Positions 25,538 to 33,863 of a DNA stretch of 64,000 nt are shown here, in pieces. The notes under the pieces were generated by a model. It saw only the letters and a list, made by a program, of their open reading frames with translations. It was not told the origin of the DNA and ran no database searches. Source of the DNA: Streptomyces hygroscopicus subsp. hygroscopicus (GTDB taxonomy: Bacteria > Actinomycetota > Actinomycetes > Streptomycetales > Streptomycetaceae); NCBI RefSeq assembly GCF_030269125.1, contig NZ_BSSM01000024.1:47189-111188 (forward strand), given 5' to 3'. Position 1 is the stretch's first letter. Each line of letters begins with the position of its first letter. The position numbers were made by a program, and so were the translations under genes.

Positions 25538-26475
25538 CGGCCCGCCCCCTCCGCCGCCGGCCGGGCGCACCCATAGGCCGCCTCCACCAGCTCCAGTGCC
25601 TGCAAGCCCCCGTGCGCCCCCGGTCCGGCCGGGCCGCCCGTCGTGCTCACGATCCCCGCGAACTCCCCGAGAATCCCCTCGTACTCATGCCACAGCGACC
25701 CCTTGAACGCGGCGTGCCCGGCCAGCATGTCGGCGTCCAGCAGCTCCCCGTCCGCCAAGACCACCGAGACGTCCTTGAGTTCCCCCGGGTACGACCAGTC
25801 CAGCTCGACCTTCGCCGTCGCCCCGGTACGGCCGCGCAGCCGGATCCCCGCCCGCCGGTCCACGCCGGACGCGTCGCGCTCGATCGCGCAACCGGTGACC
25901 GTGAGGTCCCCGAGCAACAGCCGTACCACGTCGAGGGCGTTGGGGCCGTTGTCGGCCAGACAGCCCCCGCCGCAGCGGCCCGGGTCCAGGTACCAGTCCT
26001 CGCCGCCGAGGTGGTCCTCGATGCGCTCCAGGTACCGCACCCGGACCGCACGGATCTCCCGGCCCGCCACCCGGCGTGCCAGATCGCGGACGGCGGTGTT
26101 GTAGCGGCGGTGGAACGCCGTCACCAGCGGGACCCCGCGGCGGCGCGCCAGATCCACCAGCACGCCTCCCTCGGCCGCGGTCAGGGCGAGCGGCTTCTCC
26201 ACGCACACCGGGACGCCGGCGTCCAACGCGTCCCGGCACACGGGCAGATGGACGTCGTTGGGGACGGCCACGATAAGGGCGTCGGGCCGGGCCTCGGCCA
26301 GCAGCGTCCGGTGGTCGCGAAAGCGTGCCGCCGACCCGGTGAACCCTTCCAGGGCCTGGGCGCGGGCGTCGCACACGGCGGTCGGTTCCCACGCGGGCAG
26401 CCGTTCGGCGGCGGCCAGGTAGTAGGGCGAGATGGCGCCGAGGCCGACGATCCCGAGGCGCAGGGGCACGTTCAC
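25534..26475 (-). CDS. Gfo/Idh/MocA-family NAD(P)-dependent oxidoreductase (second)
   Basis: 313 residues. GTG start overlaps the previous stop. Rossmann motif GIVGLGAISPYYL at about 8-20; family signature EKPLA about 93; FHRRYN and DNGPNALDVVRLL in the C-terminal domain supply the usual Lys/Asp/His catalytic environment. These enzymes oxidise or reduce a secondary hydroxyl/keto group of sugars, inositols or sugar acids. Placed with DegT aminotransferases, the expected role is making a keto group for transamination or reducing one later. Fifth gene of the coupled operon. Confidence 0.88.
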   Translation of the reverse strand: MNVPLRLGIVGLGAISPYYLAAAERLPAWEPTAVCDARAQALEGFTGSAARFRDHRTLLAEARPDALIVAVPNDVHLPVCRDALDAGVPVCVEKPLALTAAEGGVLVDLARRRGVPLVTAFHRRYNTAVRDLARRVAGREIRAVRVRYLERIEDHLGGEDWYLDPGRCGGGCLADNGPNALDVVRLLLGDLTVTGCAIERDASGVDRRAGIRLRGRTGATAKVELDWSYPGELKDVSVVLADGELLDADMLAGHAAFKGSLWHEYEGILGEFAGIVSTTGGPAGPGAHGGLQALELVEAAYGCARPAAEGAGR

Positions 26476-27587
26476 GAGCGTCCCCCGAGCAGACCGAGGG
26501 CGGTCAGTTCGTCGTACAGGTGCGGCGGCAGCGGGATGCCGTCACGGCGGCGCTCGGCCGCGAGTTCAGCCTCCCACCAGCCCGGGTAACGCACCGGTTC
26601 GCCCTCGCGCACGGGCGGGCAGCCGGTGAGCGCGCCGAACAGGGAGCGGGTCGCGCCCGCCACGTCCGCGTCGGGGCGCAGCACCCGCGGGGCGATGGCG
26701 AGCAGGAAGAAGCCGATGTCGTCGTCGCTGCCGTGCGGCCGTCCGTCCCCCTCCAGGGCCGCGGGCGCCGGGCCCAGCGCCGCGCCGGAGACCACGGCGG
26801 CCAGCAGCTCCACGGCGATGCCGAGCCCGAAGCCCTTGTGGACGCCGGTCTCCGCGCTGCCGCCGAGCCAGCGCAGGAAGGCCTCGCCGCGGTCGAAGGC
26901 CGCCGGGTCGGTCACCGGATCGCCCGCCGCGTCCTCCAGCCACCCCGCGGGCACCGGTTCCCCGCGCCGGGCGGCGACGCGGACCTTGCCGGTGGGCGCG
27001 ACGGTGGTGCTCATGTCCAGCAGGAACGGGTGTCCGTCGAGCGCGGGCGCCGCGACGCTGAGCGGGTTGGTGCCGAGCATCGCGACCGCGCCGCCCGGGG
27101 GGCGTGCGATGCGCTGGCCGCCGCAGTTGCTCGCGACCACGCCGATCATCCCCGCCGCCGCGGCCCGGCCGGCGTGGAACCCGGCGCACCCGAAGTGGGT
27201 CGCCCCGCGCACCGACACCAGGCCGATCCCGTGCCGGGCGGCGCGTGCCACGGCGTCGTCCATGGCCTCGGCCGCGGCCCACAGGCCGAGCGCGCGGCGG
27301 GCGTCCACGACCGCGCACGCGCCCAGGTCGGTGAGGGTCCGCGGTTCGGCGCGGGGGTCGCAGCGGCCCGAGGCGAGCAGCGGCAGGTACAGGCGGCCGA
27401 GGTTGAACACGCCGTGGGAGTCCAGCCCGGTCAGGTCGCCGTGGCACAGCGCGTCCGCGGCGAGCCGGGCCCGCGCGGCAGGGATGCCGTGCCCGGCGAA
27501 CAGGGCGGTGAGCGCGGTGCGCAGCTCCGCGTGGCCGACCAGGACAGGGGTGTGCTCGGCCGCTCGACGGGCGGGGGGTGCCGTCAT
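26472..27587 (-). CDS. Ldh_2 family malate/lactate-type dehydrogenase
   Basis: 371 residues. ATG overlaps the previous stop (ATGA). Typical Ldh_2 signatures: DSHGV about 56, GATHFGCAG about 128, GTNPLSVAAP about 171, LDMSTT about 192, GKGFGLGIAVELL-type segment about 252. The family reduces 2-keto acids, diketo-gulonate, imino acids or sulfopyruvate with NAD(P)H. Here it probably reduces or oxidises a 2-keto acid or cyclic imine of a sugar-acid-like intermediate, consistent with an amino acid or amino-polyol product. The exact substrate cannot be told from sequence. Confidence 0.88.
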   Translation of the reverse strand: MTAPPARRAAEHTPVLVGHAELRTALTALFAGHGIPAARARLAADALCHGDLTGLDSHGVFNLGRLYLPLLASGRCDPRAEPRTLTDLGACAVVDARRALGLWAAAEAMDDAVARAARHGIGLVSVRGATHFGCAGFHAGRAAAAGMIGVVASNCGGQRIARPPGGAVAMLGTNPLSVAAPALDGHPFLLDMSTTVAPTGKVRVAARRGEPVPAGWLEDAAGDPVTDPAAFDRGEAFLRWLGGSAETGVHKGFGLGIAVELLAAVVSGAALGPAPAALEGDGRPHGSDDDIGFFLLAIAPRVLRPDADVAGATRSLFGALTGCPPVREGEPVRYPGWWEAELAAERRRDGIPLPPHLYDELTALGLLGGRS

Positions 27588-28891
27588 CCGGATTCCTTAC
27601 GGAGGGGGGTCGGGTTCTCGTCGGATCGGTTCTCTTCGGCGAAGGACGTGACGAGCCGGTGGATCACTCGGGCGAAGTCCTCCAGGTCGGCGAGGTCCAC
27701 GAACTCGCCGGGCGCGTGGGCGCGGTTGGCGGCGAGGGAGCCGGGACCCAGCACGGCCGTGAAGGCGTCGTCCAGTCCCGCGGCCCAGATGGCGTCGCAG
27801 GTGAAGCCGGGGTCGTCGGCCGCCGGCCGCGCTCCCGCCCGGCTCAGCAGGGCCTCGGCCCAGGGGTCGCGGTTGTCCAGGGCGGGCAGCCCCTGCTTGT
27901 CCCAGGCGAGCCCGGTGATCCGCGCCGCGTCCCGCGCGGTGCGGGCGAACTCGCGGCGTTCGCCGAAGAGTTCGGCGAAGCGGGCGAGGCCGTCGGCGAG
28001 GTGCCGGGTCACCGCGCTCTTCAGGCTGCCGCCGTCGGCGCTGGTGCGGTACGAGAGGTTCAGCAGCAGCGTCCCGGTGCCGTGGACGCGGTTGTGGGTG
28101 CGGCCGGTGTGCAGTCCGGCGACGCACACCCGGGCGCCGGGCACGGCCCCGTCCAGGCGGGCGGCGAGGTGCTGGGCGAGGAAGCCGAGCAGCACGGTGG
28201 CGTTGTGCCCCGCGTCCGGGTGGTCGTCCACCGCGTCCTCGCCCGCCACGGTGATCCGCGCGGTCATCGCGGCGGTGGCCCGGGGCAGCGCGCGCAGCCC
28301 GGTCGGCTCGCAGAACACGTTGAGCCGGCCGTGGTACCCCGCCTCCAGCAGCGGACGGGTGCCGTAGGTGCCGAGGGCACCGCCCTCCTCCCCGGCGACC
28401 GCCGCCACGAGGACCGTGACGTCCCGCCCCACGGCGGGGTGCGACGCGGCTGCCGCCAGCCCGGCGAGCAGCGCGACCGCGGGCCCCTTGGCGTCGACCG
28501 CGCCCCGGCCGGTGAACCGCGCGCCGTCGAAGACCGGCGCGGTGTGTCCGGCGACGGTGTCCAGGTGCACGTTGAACATCACGGTGTCCGCGCGCGGCCG
28601 CTCGGGTCCCAGCCGCAGCAGCAGACTGGGCTGACCGGCGAGGAAGCGCGGATCGCGGGCGGCGGCGGTCACCGTGGCCGGTACGCCGGGGCGCTCCAGG
28701 CAGTCGGCGGCCGGCGCGGCGAGTCGTACCGTGCGGAACCCGGTCTCGGCGGCGGCCGCCGCGTAGCGCTCCAGGAGCCGGGGCAGCAGGGACGGCGGGT
28801 CCTGCGGGCCGGCCTCCAGCGGGTTGACGCTCGGCAGGCGCAGCAGGTCCAGGAGCAGGTCGCGGTACCGCCCGGTGAACAGAGCGCTCAC
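27584..28891 (-). CDS. M20-family zinc hydrolase (ArgE/DapE type)
   Basis: 435 residues. GTG start overlaps the isomerase stop (GTGA). Di-zinc site intact: NVHLDTV near 107, GRGAVDAKG near 130, catalytic Glu in GEEGG near 170, Glu of FCEPT near 195; the C-terminal His ligand region is present. The lid/dimerisation domain lies between. Family members remove N-acyl groups (acetyl, succinyl) or cleave dipeptides. In a transaminase/oxidoreductase operon this suggests intermediates carried with an N-acyl protecting group that is finally removed. That part is inference. Confidence 0.88.
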   Translation of the reverse strand: MSALFTGRYRDLLLDLLRLPSVNPLEAGPQDPPSLLPRLLERYAAAAAETGFRTVRLAAPAADCLERPGVPATVTAAARDPRFLAGQPSLLLRLGPERPRADTVMFNVHLDTVAGHTAPVFDGARFTGRGAVDAKGPAVALLAGLAAAASHPAVGRDVTVLVAAVAGEEGGALGTYGTRPLLEAGYHGRLNVFCEPTGLRALPRATAAMTARITVAGEDAVDDHPDAGHNATVLLGFLAQHLAARLDGAVPGARVCVAGLHTGRTHNRVHGTGTLLLNLSYRTSADGGSLKSAVTRHLADGLARFAELFGERREFARTARDAARITGLAWDKQGLPALDNRDPWAEALLSRAGARPAADDPGFTCDAIWAAGLDDAFTAVLGPGSLAANRAHAPGEFVDLADLEDFARVIHRLVTSFAEENRSDENPTPLRKESG

Positions 28892-29766
28892 GCCAGGGCC
28901 CGCCCGGGGCCCAGCAGCGCGGCGAGCGCGTGTCCGGCCCGTACGAAGAGATCGACCGCGTCCTCACCGGCCCGGGTCAGCCCCTCGTGGGGCCGTACGG
29001 CGAGATGCGGTTCGAGGGAGAGGGCCCCGGTGTAGCCGTGGGCGGCCAGGATGCGCAGGCACTCGGCCACCCCGGCATCTCCCTCGCCGGGCAGCGTGTA
29101 GGCGGTGGAGCCGTCCGGCAGGCGGACGGCGTCCTTGACGTGGACGTGCGCGACGTACGGCGCGAGGCCGCGGAGCATGGCCGGGGCGTCGTAGCCGTAG
29201 GGGACGCCGTTGCCGGTGTCGAACAGCAGCCGCAGGGCGGGGCTGTCGACGGCGCGCAGGAGCCGCAGCGCGCGGTCGGCCCGGTCCCCGGCCCAGCCCG
29301 CGCAGTTCTCGTGCGCCAGCAGCAGGCCCGCGCGCTCGGCGCGGTCCGCGAGGACGGCGGTGCGGGCCAGCACGCGGTCGGCCCATTCCCGCTCCGGCAG
29401 GCCGTCGTTCGGATACGACATGATCCGCACCAGCCGGCAGCCGAGGACGGCGCACCGCTCGGCCAGCACGTCGAGTTCGGCGAGGTCCCGCCCGAGGTCG
29501 CCGGTGACGGGCCGCGACCAGTTACCGATCCGGGAGGCCACGGCGGCCACGGTGACGCCGTCGTCCGACAGCCGCCGGGCGAGCGCCCCGAAGGCGGCGG
29601 GGGAGAGGTCGGCGAGCGCGGTGCCGTCGACGTCGCGCAGTTCGACGGTGGTCCAGCCCAGGCGGCGCAGGGCGGTCAGCTGGCCGTCCGTGCCGGGCGC
29701 GGCCTCGTCGCCGATGCCGGTCAGCGGTCCGAAGCGGTGGACGGCGGGACGCTGTCGCGCGGGCAT
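28888..29766 (-). CDS. Sugar phosphate isomerase/epimerase-like TIM-barrel protein
   Basis: 292 residues from the ATG at 29766, which follows the upstream stop by one base and has GGGAG 8 bases before it; a GTG at 29784 is an alternative. AP-endonuclease-2/IolE/hydroxypyruvate-isomerase fold: metal-ligand segments ELRDVDG, RIMSYPNDG, HENCAGWAGD, DTGNGVPYG, HVHVKDA, SLEPHL are in the expected order. Relatives are inosose dehydratase, xylose-isomerase-like epimerases and dehydroshikimate dehydratase. In this operon it may isomerise, epimerise or dehydrate a keto-sugar or inosose. Confidence 0.85.
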   Translation of the reverse strand: MPARQRPAVHRFGPLTGIGDEAAPGTDGQLTALRRLGWTTVELRDVDGTALADLSPAAFGALARRLSDDGVTVAAVASRIGNWSRPVTGDLGRDLAELDVLAERCAVLGCRLVRIMSYPNDGLPEREWADRVLARTAVLADRAERAGLLLAHENCAGWAGDRADRALRLLRAVDSPALRLLFDTGNGVPYGYDAPAMLRGLAPYVAHVHVKDAVRLPDGSTAYTLPGEGDAGVAECLRILAAHGYTGALSLEPHLAVRPHEGLTRAGEDAVDLFVRAGHALAALLGPGRALA

Positions 29767-29767
29767 G

Positions 29768-30835
29768 TCAGCGGCTCCCGGCACGGGCGTGGGGCACGAC
29801 GGTGTGCGGTACGGCGGTCGTGTGCGGTACGACGGCGCAGTGCGCGCGGGCCGCGCACAGCAGACGGGTGGTCGCGCAGGCGAGCGGGAAGTTCACGGCA
29901 CCGGCCGTGCCCGAGGCGAAGCCGCGGTAGGCGCCCGCCAGGAAGTCGGTCAGCGCGTCGTCGCGGAACACCTGGTGCGCGGCCTCGGACTCGGCGGCCC
30001 CACCGTGCACGATGAGCTGGGCGTGGTCGTCGTCCTCGCTCAGCGGGAAGTGCGCTGTCGCCGTTCCGCCCTCGAACGCGCAGACCACGCTGCGCTGCCG
30101 GACGGGCGCGCCGAGGTCGGAGCGCAGGTGCGTCAGCACTCCCGACGGGTGCTCCAGCTCGACCTCCGCACCGCCGAGGCGGGGCAGCGCGCGGTCCTCG
30201 CAGCGCAGGTCCCAGCAGCGCGCCACGCGGAGTTCGGCCGGCCCGGCCAGGTCCAGGGCGAGTGCCAGGGAGTGGGGGATCTCGACGTCCAGGGCCGTCG
30301 GATGCCCGTCGGCGGCCAGCGACCGCAGGAAGCGGGGTTTGTGCTGGTCGACGGTGATACGGCGGAGGGGGCCGAGTGTCTCCTCGCGGACCAGCCGGCG
30401 CAGCCGGCCGGCGAGCCGGGAGCTGGTCCAGTGCGACACGACCACCATGTCGAGGTCCGCCCGCTCGCGGAGCCGTACCAGGGCGTCGAGTTCCGCCGCG
30501 GAGGAGGCGAGGGGCTTCTCCACGATCAGCCTGCGGACGCCGTGCCCGGCCAGTTGCGCGATCACGTCGTACCGCAGCCGGGGCGGTGTGCACACATGGG
30601 CCACCGCCGTGCCGGGGTCCACCCGGGCCAGGGCCTGCTCCAGCGTGCTGACGGCCGTGACCTCGTCGGGGGCGCCCACGGTGCCCGGTGCGCCGGCGCG
30701 CGGGTCGCAGCCGACGGCGGGCAGGGCGACGAGCGGATCGCCCGTGGCCGCGGTGCGCCGGGCCAGCCGGGCGAGGGTCCGCAGATGCAGTCCGGACCCG
30801 GAGCGGCCGAGCCCGACCACGAGGGGCTGCAGCAC
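29768..30835 (-). CDS. Gfo/Idh/MocA-family oxidoreductase (first gene of operon)
   Basis: 355 residues. GTG at 30835 with a strong AGGAGG 5 bases upstream. N-terminal Rossmann motif VVGLGRSGSGLHLR; EKPLAS near 111; SHWTSSRL and DVEIPHSLALALDLAG in the substrate domain. C-terminus carries VVPHT-type short repeats of no obvious function. First of six coupled minus-strand genes. It shares a roughly 260-bp divergent promoter region with the aminotransferase pair, so oxidation/reduction and transamination are probably co-regulated. Confidence 0.87.
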   Translation of the reverse strand: MLQPLVVGLGRSGSGLHLRTLARLARRTAATGDPLVALPAVGCDPRAGAPGTVGAPDEVTAVSTLEQALARVDPGTAVAHVCTPPRLRYDVIAQLAGHGVRRLIVEKPLASSAAELDALVRLRERADLDMVVVSHWTSSRLAGRLRRLVREETLGPLRRITVDQHKPRFLRSLAADGHPTALDVEIPHSLALALDLAGPAELRVARCWDLRCEDRALPRLGGAEVELEHPSGVLTHLRSDLGAPVRQRSVVCAFEGGTATAHFPLSEDDDHAQLIVHGGAAESEAAHQVFRDDALTDFLAGAYRGFASGTAGAVNFPLACATTRLLCAARAHCAVVPHTTAVPHTVVPHARAGSR

Positions 30836-31093
30836 GGGGCCTCCTGGGGGAAAGGGGGAGAGTGGACACCGGGCGTGGGACGCGCCGTTCGCGTCATGCC
30901 GCCCACGGCTTCCGCGTCACGTCGCGCACAACCGCGGTGCGCCGCACGACTATTGCGGCCCGAAAAGGAAAGGGTCAAGTGATCCGGAACGCCGTTACCC
31001 ACAAAGTGTGAAGATGATCCTTTCCTTTCTCCGCCCGCGGGAAGACCCGACTAGCGTTGCCGTTCCACAGGAACGAACGGGACGGGTGAGAGA
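30836..31093. promoter_or_regulatory. Divergent promoter region, oxidoreductase operon / aminotransferase operon
   Basis: 258 bases between two divergent start codons. The segment 30940-31060 is clearly less G+C-rich than its surroundings (AAAGGAAAGG, ACCCACAAAGTGTGAAGATGATCC) and must hold the promoters for both operons. I see no reliable -35/-10 pair or long operator palindrome. Confidence 0.6.
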
Positions 31094-32320
31094 TTGCCTT
31101 CCAGCGGACAGCTTCGGGCGCCGACCGGGGGCGTGTCGCCGACCGCCCCGGATGCGGGCGAACCGATTCCCTTCTTCTCCCAGGCCGCGACTTTCGAACG
31201 GTTGTGGCCTGCTGTCGAAAAGGCGTTGGAAGACGTCTTCGACAGTGGAAAGTTCAGTCACGGAAAACAGGTCGGAGAACTCGAGACGGCACTCGCGGAA
31301 TACACCGGCGCCCGTCATGTGATCGGTGTGAACAGCGGTACCGACGCGCTCGTACTGCTGCTGCGGGCCTGCGGGCTGCGACCCGCTGACGGGGTCCTGG
31401 TGCCGGCGTACTCGTTCTTCGCCACCGCCTCGGCCGTCGAACTCGCCGGCGGACGGCCGCAGTTCGTCGACATCGACCCCGAGACGTACGCGATGGACCC
31501 CACGGCGCTCGACGCCGCCGTCACACCGCGCAGCCGCTTCGTGATGCCGGTGCACCTGTTCCACACCATGGCCGACGTCGAGGCCGTCCAGGCGGTCGCC
31601 CGGCGGCACGGCCTGACGGTCGTCGAGGACAGCGCCGAGGCGATCGGCATGCGCAGGCACGGGGTCCACGCGGGCCTGCACGGCGTCGGCGGCGTCCTGT
31701 CCTTCTTCCCCTCCAAGACGCTCGGGGCGATCGGCGACGCCGGGGCCGTCCTCACCGACGACCCGGAAGTGGCCGACACCGTAGCGGCCCTGCGCCACCA
31801 CGGCAGGGGCGGCCCTACACTGAACGACTTCCCGGCCATCTCCACCCAGAGCGCGCTGGTGGGCGGGAACAGCAAGATGGACGACATCCAGGCGGCCGTC
31901 CTGCTCGCCAAACTGCCCCTCCTTGAGGAGCACATCGCCCGCCGCGCCGCACTCGCCGCCGCCTACACCGCCCGGCTGCGGGACCTTCCCGGCGTCCTCC
32001 GCCTGCCGCGGACCACCGCCGAGCGACCGGACGACCGCGACGTGCACTACGTCTACCTGATCGAGACCGAGCACCGGGACGCCCTGGCCGCCCACCTCGC
32101 CCGGCAGGGCATCGGTACCGAGGTCTACTACCCGCTCCCGCTGCCCCACCAGCCCGCCTTCGGCCACCTGGGCCACCGGCCCGGCGACTTCCCGCACGCC
32201 GAGGCGGCCGCACGGCACGCCCTCGCCCTGCCGTTCCACCCCGATCTCCGCCCCGGCGACCTGGACCGCGTCTGCGACACCCTCGGCTCCTTCCTCGCCA
32301 CCACGAGGACCACCGCATGA
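31094..32320 (+). CDS. DegT/DnrJ/EryC1-family PLP aminotransferase (first)
   Basis: 408 residues from a TTG preceded by GGTGAG; a GTG at 31133 is possible because the conserved domain starts at PIPFFSQ. Substrate/PLP segments: NSGTDAL near 80, EDSAEAIG near 183, Schiff-base Lys in FFPSKTLGAIGDAG near 205. The sequence is of the sugar/aminocyclitol aminotransferase type (transfer from Glu/Gln to a keto sugar or inosose). With a second paralogue directly downstream and two Gfo/Idh dehydrogenases opposite, a di-amination or amination plus isomerisation route is likely. Confidence 0.9.
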   Translation: MPSSGQLRAPTGGVSPTAPDAGEPIPFFSQAATFERLWPAVEKALEDVFDSGKFSHGKQVGELETALAEYTGARHVIGVNSGTDALVLLLRACGLRPADGVLVPAYSFFATASAVELAGGRPQFVDIDPETYAMDPTALDAAVTPRSRFVMPVHLFHTMADVEAVQAVARRHGLTVVEDSAEAIGMRRHGVHAGLHGVGGVLSFFPSKTLGAIGDAGAVLTDDPEVADTVAALRHHGRGGPTLNDFPAISTQSALVGGNSKMDDIQAAVLLAKLPLLEEHIARRAALAAAYTARLRDLPGVLRLPRTTAERPDDRDVHYVYLIETEHRDALAAHLARQGIGTEVYYPLPLPHQPAFGHLGHRPGDFPHAEAAARHALALPFHPDLRPGDLDRVCDTLGSFLATTRTTA

Positions 32321-33459
32321 CCACCACGCCCGCCACCGCCGTCCCCTTCTTCCCACCCGACCTCTTCGAGGCCGACCGCGCCGAACTGATCGGCCTGGTC
32401 CGCGAAGTGGGCCTCGATCAGGAGCAACGCTTCATCCTGGGCGCGCGCACCGCCGCCTTCGAGGAACTGCTGCGCGCGGACCTCGGCGCCGCCGACGTCG
32501 TCGCCTGCTCCAGCGGCACCGCCGCGCTCTCGCTGGTGCTGCGGGCCATGGACCTCGGCCCCGGCGACGAGGTGATCGTCCCGGCCTTCGGCTGCGCGCC
32601 CCTGGCCTCCTCGGTCGTCACCGTCGGGGCCACCCCGGTCTTCGCCGACATCCGGCCGGACACCATGACCATGGACCCGGACGACGCCGAACGGCTCGTC
32701 ACCGAGCGGACCCGGGCGGTGATGCCCGCCCACATGTTCTCGGTGATGGCCGACATGCCCCGGTTCGCCGAGCTGGCCCGCCGCCATGGCCTGCGCCTGC
32801 CGGAGGACTCGGCGGTCGCCCAGGGAGGCGTGCTGCGCGGCGTCCCGGCCGGGCTGTGGGGCGAGGCGGGCGTCTACTCCTTCGTCCAGGTCAAGACGTG
32901 CGGCATGCCCGGCGAGGGCGGCGTGGTGATCACCCGGGACCCGGCGCTCGGGGAGCGGGTGCGGATGCTGCGCAACCACGGCCAGCCCCCCGGGCGGCGG
33001 TTCGTCCACCACGCCGTCGGCGTCAACAGCCGCTTCGACGAGATCCAGGCCGCCTTCCAGACGCACCGCTACGCCGGTCTCCCCGCGCGTCTCGCGCGGC
33101 GGGCCGAGATCGCCGCGTACTACACCGAGCGCTTCACCCCGCTCGCCGACCGCGGGGTGACCCCGCCGCCGCCCGACCCGGACGGCCGGTGCTTCTACGT
33201 GTACACCGTCCTCGCCGACGCCCGGGAGGCGCTCGCCGCGCACCTGGCCGAGCACGGGGTGGCGGCCCACGTCTACTACCCGCGGCCCCTGCCCGCGCAC
33301 CGTGCCTTCGCGCCCTACGCGCCCCCCGGTGCCCGCTGGCCGAGAGCGGAGGAAGCCGCCCGCCGCCATCTGGCGCTGCCGGTCCACCACTTGCTGACCG
33401 ACGCCCAGGTCCAGCGGGTCGCCGACCTCGTGTGCGCCTTCGCCGCCGGGCACGGCTGA
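32317..33459 (+). CDS. DegT/DnrJ/EryC1-family PLP aminotransferase (second)
   Basis: 380 residues, ATG overlapping the stop of the first aminotransferase (ATGA). SSGTAAL near 66; LPEDSAVAQGG (usually EDxAxAxG) near 165; PLP Lys in YSFVQVKTCGMPGEGG near 195, where FVQVKTC replaces the more common F(H/F)PTKNL. HNHG-like NHGQPPGRR and the VNSRFDEIQAA C-terminal contact are present. A divergent member of the family, so probably a different substrate from the first paralogue. Confidence 0.88.
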   Translation: MTTTPATAVPFFPPDLFEADRAELIGLVREVGLDQEQRFILGARTAAFEELLRADLGAADVVACSSGTAALSLVLRAMDLGPGDEVIVPAFGCAPLASSVVTVGATPVFADIRPDTMTMDPDDAERLVTERTRAVMPAHMFSVMADMPRFAELARRHGLRLPEDSAVAQGGVLRGVPAGLWGEAGVYSFVQVKTCGMPGEGGVVITRDPALGERVRMLRNHGQPPGRRFVHHAVGVNSRFDEIQAAFQTHRYAGLPARLARRAEIAAYYTERFTPLADRGVTPPPPDPDGRCFYVYTVLADAREALAAHLAEHGVAAHVYYPRPLPAHRAFAPYAPPGARWPRAEEAARRHLALPVHHLLTDAQVQRVADLVCAFAAGHG

Positions 33460-33460
33460 G

Positions 33461-33791
33461 GGCGTCGGTGTCCTGGACCGCGAGGTCGACGGCCCGGCCG
33501 GGCTGAGCTGCCCGCGGACCGAGGACATCCCGGAGGAGCGGCTGCCCGGGGCCCTGGAACGCGTGGTCCTGGCGCCGCGGACGGCGATCCGCTGCCCGTC
33601 GTGGTCACCGCCGACGGCCGACTCGACCCGGACGCCCGGGAACAGGCCACGAACGGGCTACCGAGGCTGCGTGAACCGGCCGTTCTCACCTGGGACGATG
33701 TGCCCGCACCGGCACCGGCAAGGTCCGCCGCGCCGTCCTCGCACGGCGGCTCACCGGCGCGGGGCCCGCGGGCACCGGGCGCTGGACCTGA
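33461..33791 (+). pseudogene. Decayed C-terminal end of an acyl-CoA synthetase/AMP ligase
   Basis: Three frames in succession read like one AMP-ligase C-terminus. Frame 2 from 33461: VLDREVDGPAGLSCPRTEDI, then ERVVLAP. Frame 1 from about 33575: DGDPLPVVVTADGRLDP to LTWDDVP. Frame 3 from 33705: RTGTGKVRRAVLARRL to a TGA at 33789-33791. RTGTGKVRR is the A10-type Lys motif. Two frameshifts and no N-terminus mean a dead remnant between the aminotransferase and methyltransferase genes. Confidence 0.65.
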
Positions 33792-33863
33792 CCGACCGCG
33801 TGTCCGCCCCCTCCGGCCGGCCGCGTCCCGGCCGGCCGATCCCCGAGGAGAGGAGCCCCCCTC

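Noticed and set aside
25094..33459. AHBA, 2-deoxystreptamine or C7N-cyclitol pathway
   Set aside because: DegT and Gfo/Idh are suggestive, but no dehydroquinate-synthase-like cyclase or other defining enzyme is in the window.
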